The translations under genes and the position numbers were made by a program. DNA of 54,546 nucleotides, from positions 1 to 54,546 of the forward strand of contig JADJEH010000015.1 of NCBI GenBank assembly GCA_016702305.1, read 5' to 3'. The stretch comes from a bacterium. GTDB lineage: Bacteria; Electryoneota; RPQS01. The notes beneath the pieces are model-generated. The model was given only the letters and a program-made list of their open reading frames with translations. It was not told the origin of the DNA and searched no databases. This document shows, piece by piece, positions 8,710-17,796 of the stretch. The first letter of the stretch is position 1, and every line of letters begins with the position of its first letter.

Positions 8710-9475
8710 GTTTGCCAACCACCATGTGCGGCATCGAGTGATCGTGAAAGACCAGCTTGGCGGGGCAGCCGTAGGCCTTTTCAACCTCCTCACTCGACAG
8801 TTTTTCCGGGCGATCGTGAAAGTGCATCTGTACATTCAGGCAGGCAAGCTGATCACAGATGGGCGAAATCGCGCCGATGTCATGCGACACGAGCACGACG
8901 GTCAGCGAGCGCTCGGCTCGCCACTCCGAGAGCCAGGCATTGAGCTGGTCCTGTCCACGTGCATCCACGCCGACGGTCGGTTCATCCAGTAAGAGTAATT
9001 CCGGCTCGTGGACGAGCGCGCGGGCGATCAAGACTCGCTGTTTCTGTCCGCCGGAGAGCGTCCACCACGGTTTGGACGCATGCTCGAGCATGCCCACGCG
9101 ATCGAGCGCGCGGTCGGTCTGTGCTCTGTGCTGCTCGGCAGAGCGAGTCGGCAAGCCCCGGACGAGTAGTCCCATTGCCACAACTTGCGCGCACGTGACC
9201 GGAAATCGCGCGGCGAATTCGCGCTGCTGCGGTACATGCCCAATCTTGCTGCGCCACGCATGTTCGGCAGCCGGGTTCTGCCCAAAGACGCGCACGCTGC
9301 CGGACTGCGGAACTTCGAGACCCAGCAGCAGGCGCAGCAGCGTGGACTTCCCGCCCCCGTTCGGACCGATCAGCCCGACAAATACGCCCGGCTCAACGAC
9401 GAAGTTGACATGGTCGAGCGCCATGGTGCTGCCGTAGCGGAAAGAGACATTCGTTATTGATACAATCGGTTCCAT
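8699..9475 (-). CDS. znuC: ZnuC-like metal ABC transporter ATP-binding protein
   Basis: A 258-residue ABC ATPase: Walker A GPNGGGKST (37-45), signature LSGGQ (140-144), Walker B LLLLDEP (160-166), H-loop His198. The last 40 residues are rich in histidine (HFHD, FHDH, MPH, KHEH), as in Zn/Mn uptake ATPases, where such tails may sense metal. It would energise the permease encoded downstream. It starts 5 bp before the end of the exporter gene upstream, so the three minus-strand genes may be one operon. No Fur/Zur-type box was recognised. Confidence 0.85.
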   Translation of the reverse strand: MEPIVSITNVSFRYGSTMALDHVNFVVEPGVFVGLIGPNGGGKSTLLRLLLGLEVPQSGSVRVFGQNPAAEHAWRSKIGHVPQQREFAARFPVTCAQVVAMGLLVRGLPTRSAEQHRAQTDRALDRVGMLEHASKPWWTLSGGQKQRVLIARALVHEPELLLLDEPTVGVDARGQDQLNAWLSEWRAERSLTVVLVSHDIGAISPICDQLACLNVQMHFHDRPEKLSSEEVEKAYGCPAKLVFHDHSMPHMVVGKHEH

Positions 9476-9480
9476 GAACT

Positions 9481-10380
9481 CTATGCGCTTGACGGTTCAA
9501 CGACCGCCGGCGTGCGCGGTTCCAAGACGACCAATAAAATACACAAGACAATCAGGGTTGCACCTGCTAAGGTCCAGCCGACCGGTGTTTCACCGAACCA
9601 GGCCCAGCCAAGCAGGGTTGCACCGACCGGCTCACCTAAGATGGAGGAGGACACGACGAAGGCCGGCAGATGTCCCACGGCGAAATTCAACAAAGTATGC
9701 CCGATCATGGTGGGAATCAGTGCCAGCATGAGCAGGGCCAGCCAACTGCCGGACTCAAAGCCACGCAGCGGAATGGTAAACAGGGCGGCGAGCAGAATCA
9801 AAAACAGCGATCCGCTGACATGCACAATGGTCATGAAGGGAATCAGCGGCGTAGTCTGGCGGAAACGGCGGGCGAACAGGACATAAATCGCCGCGAGGAC
9901 CGAGGCCGCCAGGGCCAAGAGATTGCCGGTAAGCGCGGTTTCGCCGTCCGCACTGCCAAAGGTAATCGCTCCCATGCCGACGACCGCGCCAAAGATGGCA
10001 ATTCGACTCCGCCAGCTTACAGCTTCCTTGAGAAACAGGTATCCCAGAAAGGCCGTAAAGATCGGCTGCGTGCACGTCAGAAACGTAGAGGCCGCGATAG
10101 ACGTATAACTAAGGCTGGTGATAAAGCAAATTTGATGCAGCGCAATAATCACGGTCGCCGCGGCAATCTGCCCGGCCTTACGCCACCCGACAGCGCGCAT
10201 GGCGGCCCGAACGGACGGCACGAAAAGTGTCAGGCTAAACAGAATCGCGCAGAATCCGCCGCGCCAGAACGCCGCCGCCAGCGGTGGGACGTCCGCCGAC
10301 CGTACAAAAATCGCTGCCGTGGAGACAGCCAGGATGGCAGGCAGCAGGGCGGCTTTGGCTCGGGCGATGTCTTTGGGCAC
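9481..10380 (-). CDS. EamA-family (DMT) transporter
   Basis: A 299-residue protein with about ten predicted helices in two homologous EamA halves (roughly 10-140 and 155-290). Typical features are the AAFWRGG segment after helix 2, the TQPIFTAFLGYLFLKE segment at the end of half 1 and the matching SSSILGEPVGATLLGW segment in half 2. The family exports small metabolites such as amino acids; the substrate cannot be told. The start is taken as GTG at 10380, but there is no clear ribosome site before it, so the start is uncertain. Confidence 0.85.
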   Translation of the reverse strand: MPKDIARAKAALLPAILAVSTAAIFVRSADVPPLAAAFWRGGFCAILFSLTLFVPSVRAAMRAVGWRKAGQIAAATVIIALHQICFITSLSYTSIAASTFLTCTQPIFTAFLGYLFLKEAVSWRSRIAIFGAVVGMGAITFGSADGETALTGNLLALAASVLAAIYVLFARRFRQTTPLIPFMTIVHVSGSLFLILLAALFTIPLRGFESGSWLALLMLALIPTMIGHTLLNFAVGHLPAFVVSSSILGEPVGATLLGWAWFGETPVGWTLAGATLIVLCILLVVLEPRTPAVVEPSSA

Positions 10381-10563
10381 AGGGGGCGGTGGGGTGGGGT
10401 CGGCTTGTCACGGGGCTTGCACGTTGAAATCTGGCTTGGACTGTGCCCGTAAGTTCAGAAAATATACAAAAGCGTGGGCAGATTCACAATCTGCCTGAAT
10501 CGCCGGACCGGGCCAGTTGTGCTTGCAAGAGGTTGTATTTTTTGATATTTTGAGGAAATGACC

Positions 10564-11772
10564 ATGTTCCGTACCATCTCGCTATTGTGCACCGTCCTGA
10601 TAGTCAGTTCGGTTGCCCTCCCGCAGAACCTCGCGGTTCGGGGAAGTGTGTCGCTTTCGGCGCGGCAGGATGTCGCGGTCGTGGGCAACTACGCCTTTGC
10701 CGTGGGCTCGAATTCACTGGCGGTGGTCAATTTCTCGTCGCCGCAGTCGCCGTCGGTGGTCGGTCAGGTAGCGCCGGGCGTGGGGACCTTGTCCGCCGTC
10801 GCCGTTCGCGGCGATTACGCCTATTGCGCCGGGCAGGGCAGTGGTGTCGTGGTGGTGGATATTAGTACTCCCGCAGCCCCGGATTGGGTCCGCAACGTCC
10901 AAGCGGCGGCGCCAATAGTAGATGTGGCTATCGGCGATACCTTTCTGGCGGCGGCCACCGGACTGAATGTCACTTTATACGGCCTATCGAACGCGGAGTT
11001 GCCGCACTTGCTCACGACTTACGGCCGGGCGGCCAACCGTGTGATCGTTGAATCCGCCGCCAGGAAGATTCATTGCGCCGGCCCAACTGGCGCCTTTGAA
11101 CTGACCTGGACGGTCAGTCAAGGTAATGTGACCATCAGTGAAACCGATGACTACGGTTCGGCGGAATATACCAGCGTCGGCCTCGGCGGTGACTATGTTA
11201 ACTACGTCCAGAATTTGCAGCTTAGCGCGCTCACTCGCAATACGTATTCGCTCGCGGGCCAGTATGGCGCGGCGGCCCAAATCCGAACCGTCTTTTCAGG
11301 CGCTGATTTTTCACTGATTGGGATGGCCTCGGGCGGTGTGGAATATCTGCGGCAGACTGCCAACACGCCGCAACTCGTGTCTTCTGCGCAGGCGCCGGGC
11401 GCGATCAACGGCTTGGCCCTTTCTGCCAATGAGCAATATGTTCTGGCGGCGACGCAAAGCGGCGTGACGGTCTTCGAGAGCAGTCCGCTGTCCAGCGAGC
11501 CGCAGCCCCCGCTGCCGCAGGAACTCGCCTTATCCGCGTATCCCAATCCGTTTAACAGCCGCGCGACAATCCAGTGGCAGGCACCGCTGCGTCAAGCGGG
11601 CGAGTTGCGTGTATTCGATCTGCTGGGCCACGCCGTCATGACACAGCCGATCGCGGCGCAAGCGACAGGCATCGCGCTCGACTTTCACGGTCAATCGGCA
11701 GGCAGTTACTGGATCGAGCTTGTGTCCGGAGATAATTCCGAGGCCGTGCTGCACGTTCTCTATCTGCCATAG
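10564..11772 (+). CDS. Secreted LVIVD-repeat protein with type-A C-terminal sorting domain
   Basis: A signal peptide (residues about 1-21) leads into repeats of the LVIVD beta-propeller kind (VAVVGNYAFAVGSNSLAVV, VAVRGDYAYCAGQGSGVVVV). The last 80 residues match the FlgD-like/por-secretion type-A sorting domain: AYPNPFNSRATIQW, GELRVFDLLGHAV, SAGSYWIEL. Such domains target proteins for secretion or surface attachment in FCB-group bacteria. I choose ATG 10564 over 10558 because GAGGA at 10552-10556 is correctly spaced only for the second. Function beyond surface binding is unknown. Confidence 0.8.
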   Translation: MFRTISLLCTVLIVSSVALPQNLAVRGSVSLSARQDVAVVGNYAFAVGSNSLAVVNFSSPQSPSVVGQVAPGVGTLSAVAVRGDYAYCAGQGSGVVVVDISTPAAPDWVRNVQAAAPIVDVAIGDTFLAAATGLNVTLYGLSNAELPHLLTTYGRAANRVIVESAARKIHCAGPTGAFELTWTVSQGNVTISETDDYGSAEYTSVGLGGDYVNYVQNLQLSALTRNTYSLAGQYGAAAQIRTVFSGADFSLIGMASGGVEYLRQTANTPQLVSSAQAPGAINGLALSANEQYVLAATQSGVTVFESSPLSSEPQPPLPQELALSAYPNPFNSRATIQWQAPLRQAGELRVFDLLGHAVMTQPIAAQATGIALDFHGQSAGSYWIELVSGDNSEAVLHVLYLP

Positions 11773-11791
11773 TCCGGCGTCCCGCGCCGGA
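11773..11791 (+). terminator. Short GC-rich hairpin after the LVIVD-repeat gene
   Basis: TCCGGCG and CGCCGGA pair around TCCCG, followed by a pyrimidine-rich stretch without a clean T tract. It could be a weak terminator or a mRNA-stabilising hairpin before the next gene. Confidence 0.4.
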
Positions 11792-11836
11792 GTTCGTCTC
11801 TCTTCTCGCTTCTTCACACACCTTTCTGCATCTACC

Positions 11837-12163
11837 ATGCACTTCCTTCAGCTCGTGGTCGAAGCGCTGCTCTACTATTTGGCCTGCTCATTGTTGGCCA
11901 AGCGTGAAGAGCAGCCCGGCTTTTTGCGCGTCATGTTCGTCGTACTGGCCCTCGCGTTTGTGTCGGGCGGCATGAATGCGGTGCTCCCCGATTTTTGGAT
12001 CGCCAGCGCGCTTGTCGCCGTCGTGAATTTTTTCATTCTATGGCTGGGTCTCGGCATCGGCCTGTTCCGCACGGTGCTGGCGCTGATTGCCGTAATGCTC
12101 TTGCGCACGCTGTTGCAGAACTATTTTGGCGGCGTCGGCCAAGGTCCATCGCTGTTCGCATGA
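11837..12163 (+). CDS. Small integral membrane protein
   Basis: A 108-residue protein, almost entirely hydrophobic, with three or four predicted helices (about residues 5-20, 28-50, 54-75, 77-92). The start at ATG 11837 (MHFLQLVVEALLYYL) places the first helix at the N-terminus; the longer open frame upstream is not supported. Its stop overlaps the start of the next gene by 4 bp (ATGA). I do not recognise a family; the coupling suggests it acts with the secreted protein encoded downstream. Confidence 0.65.
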   Translation: MHFLQLVVEALLYYLACSLLAKREEQPGFLRVMFVVLALAFVSGGMNAVLPDFWIASALVAVVNFFILWLGLGIGLFRTVLALIAVMLLRTLLQNYFGGVGQGPSLFA

Positions 12164-13386
12164 TGCCATTTCTGCTACTGCTGATTGTCGTCTCGAGCGC
12201 CGCCTCCGGCGCAGGTTTGGAGCGCCGCAGTTTTCTTACGGCCTTTCCAGTGATTGCTTATGACGATCACAAGGTGGTTTTCGCGAATGAGCAATGGGCC
12301 GCTGTCTACTCCGGGAAGGCCGGGGCGATGTTCACCGTTCCGCGTGACTCCGTCGAGATGCCCGTCCCGCGCTCGACTGGGCGCGGCTGTAGTGCTATCG
12401 TCGGAAACGCCACATACGTCTGCAATCCGATACGCGGCAATTCGATCGTGAAGCAGGATGCCTACGGCAATGCCGAGAAGATCATTCCACCGCCCAATGA
12501 CCAATCGTTGCAAGCCTTGGCGGACGCCTGGAAGCAACCCGACATCGCGCGCGGTGAAGTGAGCGAAGAGATCGGACCGCTGGCCGAATCACCGGATAAG
12601 GTGTGGTTTGGCCTTTTGGCATTTCACGGCCGCGGCGAGGACCCGGTTGCAGGGTTGGGTTGGTACGATGTGCGCACGGAGCAGTTTGGCCGGGTCTATT
12701 CGTCCGCCTTGCAAAATCTCGCGCCGCGCTGGGTTGGACTGCGGGCCGACACCGTATGGGTTTACTGCGCGGCAACTGGCGCAGAAGCGGGCGGCAAGCT
12801 GGTCACTTTTTCAATCCGGGACGGCGCGCTTGGTCTGGTCAATCCACTGGGCTATGGTGTGCCGGGGGATACGCTCCTCAATGTGGACTTATGGCGCGGT
12901 TTTCTGCTCGTGAGCACAGAGCAGTCCGTCAGTATTTGGCCGCAGGGCGAGCGTCCGTGGGTATGGCAGACCGATGCCTATGCTTCGCGTAGCCGCGCGT
13001 GGCTAAAATTCATGACGTTCGACACGCAAGCTGGTCTCACGTATGTCGGTGACGATTTCTTCCCATTGCAGCCGAATCAGCCCGCGCAGGCGTTTGCCCG
13101 AATCGGCGACTGGGTTGAGCTTTATGCGCCGCGTGGAATTGAAGCGACGCTGCCTACCGAAGAATGGAGCAAGCGGAAGAAGAAGCTGCAGGGCGACGAC
13201 TGGGGATGCGGCGGCAAGCTGTGTTTCAGCCGTGTGCAGGTCAACGTGAGCGGAGTGCGCAAGAGTATGGATCTGCTGGATACGCCGCTGGCATTGATTG
13301 AGGAGGGTGATGCGATTACCAAGGTCGGAATGCGCGCGGGTTGGGCGCCGATCTATGATCTGGTGCCGGTTCTAATGAAGAAGTAA
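12160..13386 (+). CDS. Secreted protein of unknown function, propeller-like
   Basis: The 408-residue product begins with a signal peptide (MMPFLLLLIVVSSAASGAG). The mature part is rich in Trp, Gly and beta-strand patterns such as VVFANEQWAAVYSGK, DTVWVYCAATG and RGFLLVSTEQSVSIW, which suggests a beta-propeller; two Cys (WGCGGKLCF) may form a disulfide. No catalytic motif is visible. The first ATG (12160) overlaps the upstream stop; the second (12163) is an equally possible start. It lies in an envelope-protein gene block with the OmpA-like and SppA-like genes. Confidence 0.6.
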   Translation: MMPFLLLLIVVSSAASGAGLERRSFLTAFPVIAYDDHKVVFANEQWAAVYSGKAGAMFTVPRDSVEMPVPRSTGRGCSAIVGNATYVCNPIRGNSIVKQDAYGNAEKIIPPPNDQSLQALADAWKQPDIARGEVSEEIGPLAESPDKVWFGLLAFHGRGEDPVAGLGWYDVRTEQFGRVYSSALQNLAPRWVGLRADTVWVYCAATGAEAGGKLVTFSIRDGALGLVNPLGYGVPGDTLLNVDLWRGFLLVSTEQSVSIWPQGERPWVWQTDAYASRSRAWLKFMTFDTQAGLTYVGDDFFPLQPNQPAQAFARIGDWVELYAPRGIEATLPTEEWSKRKKKLQGDDWGCGGKLCFSRVQVNVSGVRKSMDLLDTPLALIEEGDAITKVGMRAGWAPIYDLVPVLMKK

Positions 13387-13401
13387 CGGAAGACTCAAAA
13401 C

Positions 13402-14883
13402 ATGAACCTTGTTCTGTCCGTCGGTCTGATGATCTGCGCCTGTTGTCTTTCGCTGCACGCTCAGCCGGCCGTGCTGGTAGAGGACCTGTTGGCGGACGCC
13501 GACTCGGCCTATGCCGAAGCGGTTGCCGCGGAACTTCTGATATGGTCGCCGCGCCGTATGGGACAGGCCGAGGAGTCCATCCGCAGTGCTCGTTCGCAAA
13601 TCAAGAATCCTGCAAACGAGACGATCACGCGCTTGAATCTCGAAAGCGCCCTGGAGAGCATCGAGACCGCGTCCACGCATGCCGCGACGCTGCGGTCGCG
13701 AATACAATCGGTCGTAGACGCCCGGGCCGCAGCACGTTCGGTGGGTGCCAATAACGATTTGCCTGCGTGGCAGCAAGCGGAGCGGGCGCTGGCGGAGATG
13801 GCGGCCAAGATCGAGGCCGGTGATGAGGCGGAAGTCAACGGATTGCAGGAGATGGTCGCGCAGCAGTATTACACGGCTCGCCGCGACGCATTGCGTAGCG
13901 GAGTTCTGTCACAGGCCCGCGATGCGTTGGCCGCCGCGCAAGCGGCTGGGGCGGACGTTCAGTTTCCGACGATCTACGCACGCGCTCAGCAAGCGCTTTC
14001 GCGCGCCGAAGCGGCGTTGGCCCAGGAGAATATGGACGATTCGCGGGTCGCGGCCGCCGAAGCGGTGCGACTTGCGCGCCACGCATCCGGTCAATCGGCC
14101 TTTGTCAGGCGTGCGCAGAACACTCGAATGCCCTACGAGTCCCTACTGCTGCCGTACGATAATCTGTTGGCGCAGATTGCCGCGGACTGGGGCGACTCGC
14201 TGGCGTTTTCCGAGGGCGGAGATGCGGCGGTAGAAGAATTCCAGGAGATTTACGACCGGCGTCAGACGCGGGAATCGGCGATTCAGGATTCCGTGGACTA
14301 TGTCCTGAATACGGCCCGGCAAAGTATGGAGCGCACGCTGAGCGAGATGCAAACTAGCCTAGCCGATCAGCAGGATCGAATCGCCGAGCTGGACCAGCGC
14401 AATCTCGACATGCAGGCGGAGCGCGACGTGGCAGTGAACCGCTTGCGTAAACGTGAACTGACGGCGCAGCGCGTCCAGATGGCGCAGACGGCGTTTGACG
14501 CGGGCGACGCAGTCGTCTATCAATCCATCGACGGTCATATTGTCATTCATTTGTACGGCGTGAAATTCGCGAGCGGAAAGGCAACAATTGGCAAGGATCA
14601 ACAGTCTATCGTGAAGAAGGCCGCTGATGCCATAAGCGTTTTCCCGGACGTCGCCGGCGTGATCGTGGAAGGTCATACCGATGCGGAAGGCTCAGAGGAG
14701 TCCAATCATGAGCTTTCGGAGCAGCGCGCCGCCGCGGTCGGCGAGGCGTTAGCCGGAGTACTCAAGCCCGGCGTTTCCGTAACGACCGTCGGCAAAGGCG
14801 AGACAGCGCCGATTGCATCCAATGAATCGGCACGCGGGCGAACACTTAATCGCCGGATAGACTTAGTCATAATGCTTCCCTAA
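13402..14883 (+). CDS. OmpA-like peptidoglycan-binding protein with coiled-coil region
   Basis: A 493-residue exported protein. Signal peptide at 1-20, then a long Ala/Glu-rich helical region (about 25-350; DUF4398-like repeats of AQARDALAAAQAAGAD type) ending in a coiled coil, and a C-terminal OmpA domain (about 375-493) with VEGHTDAEGSEESN, ELSEQRAAAV and NRRIDLVI. OmpA domains bind diaminopimelate in peptidoglycan and anchor the outer membrane. There is no N-terminal barrel or lipobox, so it is probably periplasmic. It is followed 4 bp later by the SppA-like gene. Confidence 0.8.
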   Translation: MNLVLSVGLMICACCLSLHAQPAVLVEDLLADADSAYAEAVAAELLIWSPRRMGQAEESIRSARSQIKNPANETITRLNLESALESIETASTHAATLRSRIQSVVDARAAARSVGANNDLPAWQQAERALAEMAAKIEAGDEAEVNGLQEMVAQQYYTARRDALRSGVLSQARDALAAAQAAGADVQFPTIYARAQQALSRAEAALAQENMDDSRVAAAEAVRLARHASGQSAFVRRAQNTRMPYESLLLPYDNLLAQIAADWGDSLAFSEGGDAAVEEFQEIYDRRQTRESAIQDSVDYVLNTARQSMERTLSEMQTSLADQQDRIAELDQRNLDMQAERDVAVNRLRKRELTAQRVQMAQTAFDAGDAVVYQSIDGHIVIHLYGVKFASGKATIGKDQQSIVKKAADAISVFPDVAGVIVEGHTDAEGSEESNHELSEQRAAAVGEALAGVLKPGVSVTTVGKGETAPIASNESARGRTLNRRIDLVIMLP

Positions 14884-14887
14884 TTTC

Positions 14888-17410
14888 ATGCGAATCTCAA
14901 TCATGCGCCTCCGGTTTCTGTTCCTACTGGTTATGATCGGCACTGTTGCCGAAGCGTCAAGCCTGCCGCCGCTGCTTCCGAACTACGGTGCAGGAATACT
15001 CAATACGGCTGCGACGCCGGGCAGCTATCAGGGTGCATTGGGTTCGTATTGGAATCCGGCGGGCTGGGCGGCAATGTCGCGCTCGGAGGCGGCGTTTACC
15101 TGGGATGATCGCAATAGCGCTCGCAAGCGGCTCGATAATTGGGGGCTGCATGTCGGTGGTCACGGACTGGGCGCCTCGATGCGGCGGACGTTGGTGAATG
15201 TTGGAGACAATATTGAGCATATAGATGATTTTCAGCTTGCGCTGGCCGGCGGTTCGCGCGCCGATCATTGGGGCGTGTCATACGGTTGGTCCAAGGGGCT
15301 GGCTGCGGGAGACATGCGTCAACAGCATGTCACGCTGGGGAACGTGATACGCCCGTTCAAGTATGTTTCTATCGGAAGCGCGTGGACGTTCGGCCTGCGC
15401 AATGGGCGTGCCCAGATGCAGGCCGATCTGGGATTACGCCCAATTGGCGGATCGCATCGTTTGACGCTGTTTGCGGATCTGGCGGCGCATGACAAAGATA
15501 ATCCGCGCACGATGCAATGGGGTGCGGGGGTGGAGGTGATGCCGCTTGACGGTATTCGGATCGCGGGCAAGATTGCCAAGATTGATCCGGTAGATCCCGC
15601 GCCCGTGTTTACGCTGGGAATAGGCTTCTCCGTGGATGCGACGAGTTTTCACTTGACGCCGCACTACGACAAGGACTCGGAATTGCAATACACGAGTTAC
15701 GCCATTCGTGTGGGCCGTGTGGAGCCAAGTTTTGAGGCGGAGCAGTATATCGAGCGCAATCAGCACATTGTGGCCGTGGGGATGCGCGGTGATCTGGTGT
15801 ACCAGAAGGCGCGCTGGTTTGACGAGGGCCGGCATACGCTGATGGAGATGTATCAGTTGATTGACGAGGCGCAGGCCAATCGCGCGGTGAACGGCATTGC
15901 TTTGAATCTCTCGGGCTTCAATGCTCCGCGCGCGCTGTGCTGGGAGCTGGCCGAGAAGCTGCGCACGTTTCGCGAGAGCGGCAAGCGCGTATACATGTGG
16001 ATTGACCGGGGTGGCATGACGCAGATATACTTGTTGACGCAGGCCGACTACGTGTGGATGGATCCGTTAGGCATGCTCGAGTCCGCCGGCTGGTTAACAG
16101 GCAAGACGTATTACCATGGGATGCTCGAAAAGCTGGGTATCGGCGCGGAGGAGTGGCGCTATTTTGAGTACAAATCGGCGTTCGAAAGTTTAGCGCGCAA
16201 CGATATGTCCGAGAAGGACCGCGAACAGCGCATGGTGCTGCTGGAGGATTTTCATCGGGAATGGTCGCGCGCGGTGACGGCAGAGATGGGTATCAGTGCC
16301 GACTCGATTCGATTGGCGATGGACTCGCTGGGATTCTTGACAGCGCATGAGGCGGAGCGCTTTGGACTGGTGGATACGCTGGGCCGATGGGACGACGCGA
16401 AGGAGATTCTCGAACGGGCCACTGGAAAGAAGGCGGAGTTTATCGAGCGAGACGAACTGGCTGAAGACAAGCAGAGCGACCCGCACTGGGGCGAGTATCC
16501 GCGTGTAGCGGTTGTCTATGCGGTCGGTGAATGCGATCTTGACAGCGGAATCCGCGGGCGGTACACATCGAGGCTTTTGCAGCGATTGGCGAAAGACAAA
16601 GACATCGAAGCCGTTGTGCTGCGCGTGGACTCGCCGGGCGGTGATGGTTTGGCATCAGATTGGGTTGCGGACGGCATGCGTGATGTGTCGGCAGAGAAGC
16701 CGATGATCGTCTCGCAGGGCAGGGTGGCGGCGTCGGGCGGCTACTGGCTCAGCTCGCCAGCCGATTACGTGTTCACATCGCCGTTCACGGTGACCGGCTC
16801 AATTGGCGTGATCGCCGGGTTCCTGTGGAACGAAAAGCTCACTGAGAAGACCGGTCTGCATTATGACAAGGTGCAGCTTGGCAAGCATGCCGACCTCGGG
16901 GCCGGAGTTGTTTTGCCACTGCTGAATGCCGAGGTGCCTGATCGGCCGATCACGGATGAGGAGCGGGCGCGCGTGGAAAAACTCATTATCGGGCATTACG
17001 ACGATTTCGTAGGTCGAGTGGCCGAAGATCGCGACATGAAACGCGAAGATGTTGAAGCGATCGCACAGGGCCGCGTGTGGAGCGGACCGGCAGCGCTTGA
17101 ACGGAAACTTGTCGACGAGATTGGCAGCCTTGAATCTTCCATTGATTATGCCCGGAAGTCGGCGGGACTCTCGCCGCGGGGAAAGGTCACAGTAGTGGAA
17201 TATCCCAAGCCCGGTCTGCTGAATTTGGGCCGACTTTTCGCGCCGTCATCGCCAGTCAGCATGTTGGCATCGCGATTGGGTCTGCTGCCGGGCGAAGTTA
17301 TCAGCCATGCAGAACCGTCCTACGGCCTGAAGGTGCTCGAAACTTATGCCAAGCATCCCTGTCAGCCGCTCTTCATGCTTCCGCCGGAAGACGACGTGAA
17401 CGAAAAGTAG
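14888..17410 (+). CDS. sppA: Outer-membrane-barrel-like domain fused to an SppA-type signal peptide peptidase
   Basis: An 840-residue protein. After a signal peptide (about 1-23), residues 25-280 look like an FCB-type outer-membrane beta-barrel/PorV-like domain (opening with YGAGILNTAAT and SYWNPAGWA, then alternating strands). From about 290 come two ClpP/crotonase-fold SppA domains: the general-base Lys is in YKSAFES (Lys429) and the nucleophile Ser in VAASGGYW (Ser616), as in protease IV. SppA enzymes cut signal peptides within the inner membrane; the barrel fusion suggests instead an envelope or outer-membrane location. Length is well above the usual 550-620 residues. I keep ATG 14888; ATG 14903 is possible. 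Confidence 0.8.
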   Translation: MRISIMRLRFLFLLVMIGTVAEASSLPPLLPNYGAGILNTAATPGSYQGALGSYWNPAGWAAMSRSEAAFTWDDRNSARKRLDNWGLHVGGHGLGASMRRTLVNVGDNIEHIDDFQLALAGGSRADHWGVSYGWSKGLAAGDMRQQHVTLGNVIRPFKYVSIGSAWTFGLRNGRAQMQADLGLRPIGGSHRLTLFADLAAHDKDNPRTMQWGAGVEVMPLDGIRIAGKIAKIDPVDPAPVFTLGIGFSVDATSFHLTPHYDKDSELQYTSYAIRVGRVEPSFEAEQYIERNQHIVAVGMRGDLVYQKARWFDEGRHTLMEMYQLIDEAQANRAVNGIALNLSGFNAPRALCWELAEKLRTFRESGKRVYMWIDRGGMTQIYLLTQADYVWMDPLGMLESAGWLTGKTYYHGMLEKLGIGAEEWRYFEYKSAFESLARNDMSEKDREQRMVLLEDFHREWSRAVTAEMGISADSIRLAMDSLGFLTAHEAERFGLVDTLGRWDDAKEILERATGKKAEFIERDELAEDKQSDPHWGEYPRVAVVYAVGECDLDSGIRGRYTSRLLQRLAKDKDIEAVVLRVDSPGGDGLASDWVADGMRDVSAEKPMIVSQGRVAASGGYWLSSPADYVFTSPFTVTGSIGVIAGFLWNEKLTEKTGLHYDKVQLGKHADLGAGVVLPLLNAEVPDRPITDEERARVEKLIIGHYDDFVGRVAEDRDMKREDVEAIAQGRVWSGPAALERKLVDEIGSLESSIDYARKSAGLSPRGKVTVVEYPKPGLLNLGRLFAPSSPVSMLASRLGLLPGEVISHAEPSYGLKVLETYAKHPCQPLFMLPPEDDVNEK

Positions 17411-17796
17411 TCCACGACGTTTGATTTTGCTGCGGGCGGCCACTTGGTCGCCCGTTTTGTATATCAGACGTACTCAATGCGTGTCCACTTTCGGCACCCG
17501 GGTCTCACGTGAGAGCCGAGTGCCCGGAACGAACCAGGTCGATCGGTCGTGCGGCGCGAAAGAACGTCAGTGTAACAGACTCCGGCTGGTATGAGCTTGG
17601 ACTTCATCTTCGGCAGAGGTCTTGGGCAGGCGCTTCAACCAAGACTTGCCAGCGGGAATCCCTCAAGCAGAACAGAAACAAAACGTTAAAAGATGACAAA
17701 TGTCATAGTATTTTGATGTGAAAGCTTGCAGACGCTCGCCCTGAATCGTAAATTATTGGGGAGATCCGTGCACATGTAATATTGTAAGAGGTTAAG
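17411..17796. other. Intergenic region without a supported gene
   Basis: A terminator occupies 17433-17458. The rest is a stretch in which the only sizeable ORF (17509-17721) begins at GTG without a ribosome site and has a composition unlike the neighbours. The part next to the protease gene is AT-richer (for example 17697-17715 and 17770-17790) and probably holds its promoter, but I cannot place -35/-10 boxes with confidence. Confidence 0.5.
17433..17458 (+). terminator. Rho-independent terminator after sppA-like gene
   Basis: CGGGCGGCC (17433-17441) and GGTCGCCCG (17446-17454) form a 9-bp stem with one G-T pair around ACTT, followed by TTTT. Confidence 0.85.

Noticed and set aside
9670..10452. 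260-residue ORF antisense to the EamA transporter
   Set aside because: Low-complexity Arg/Gly/Gln-rich translation, typical of a shadow frame.
17509..17721. 70-residue ORF in the gap before the secreted protease
   Set aside because: GTG start without a ribosome site, odd composition, no domain; treated as chance.
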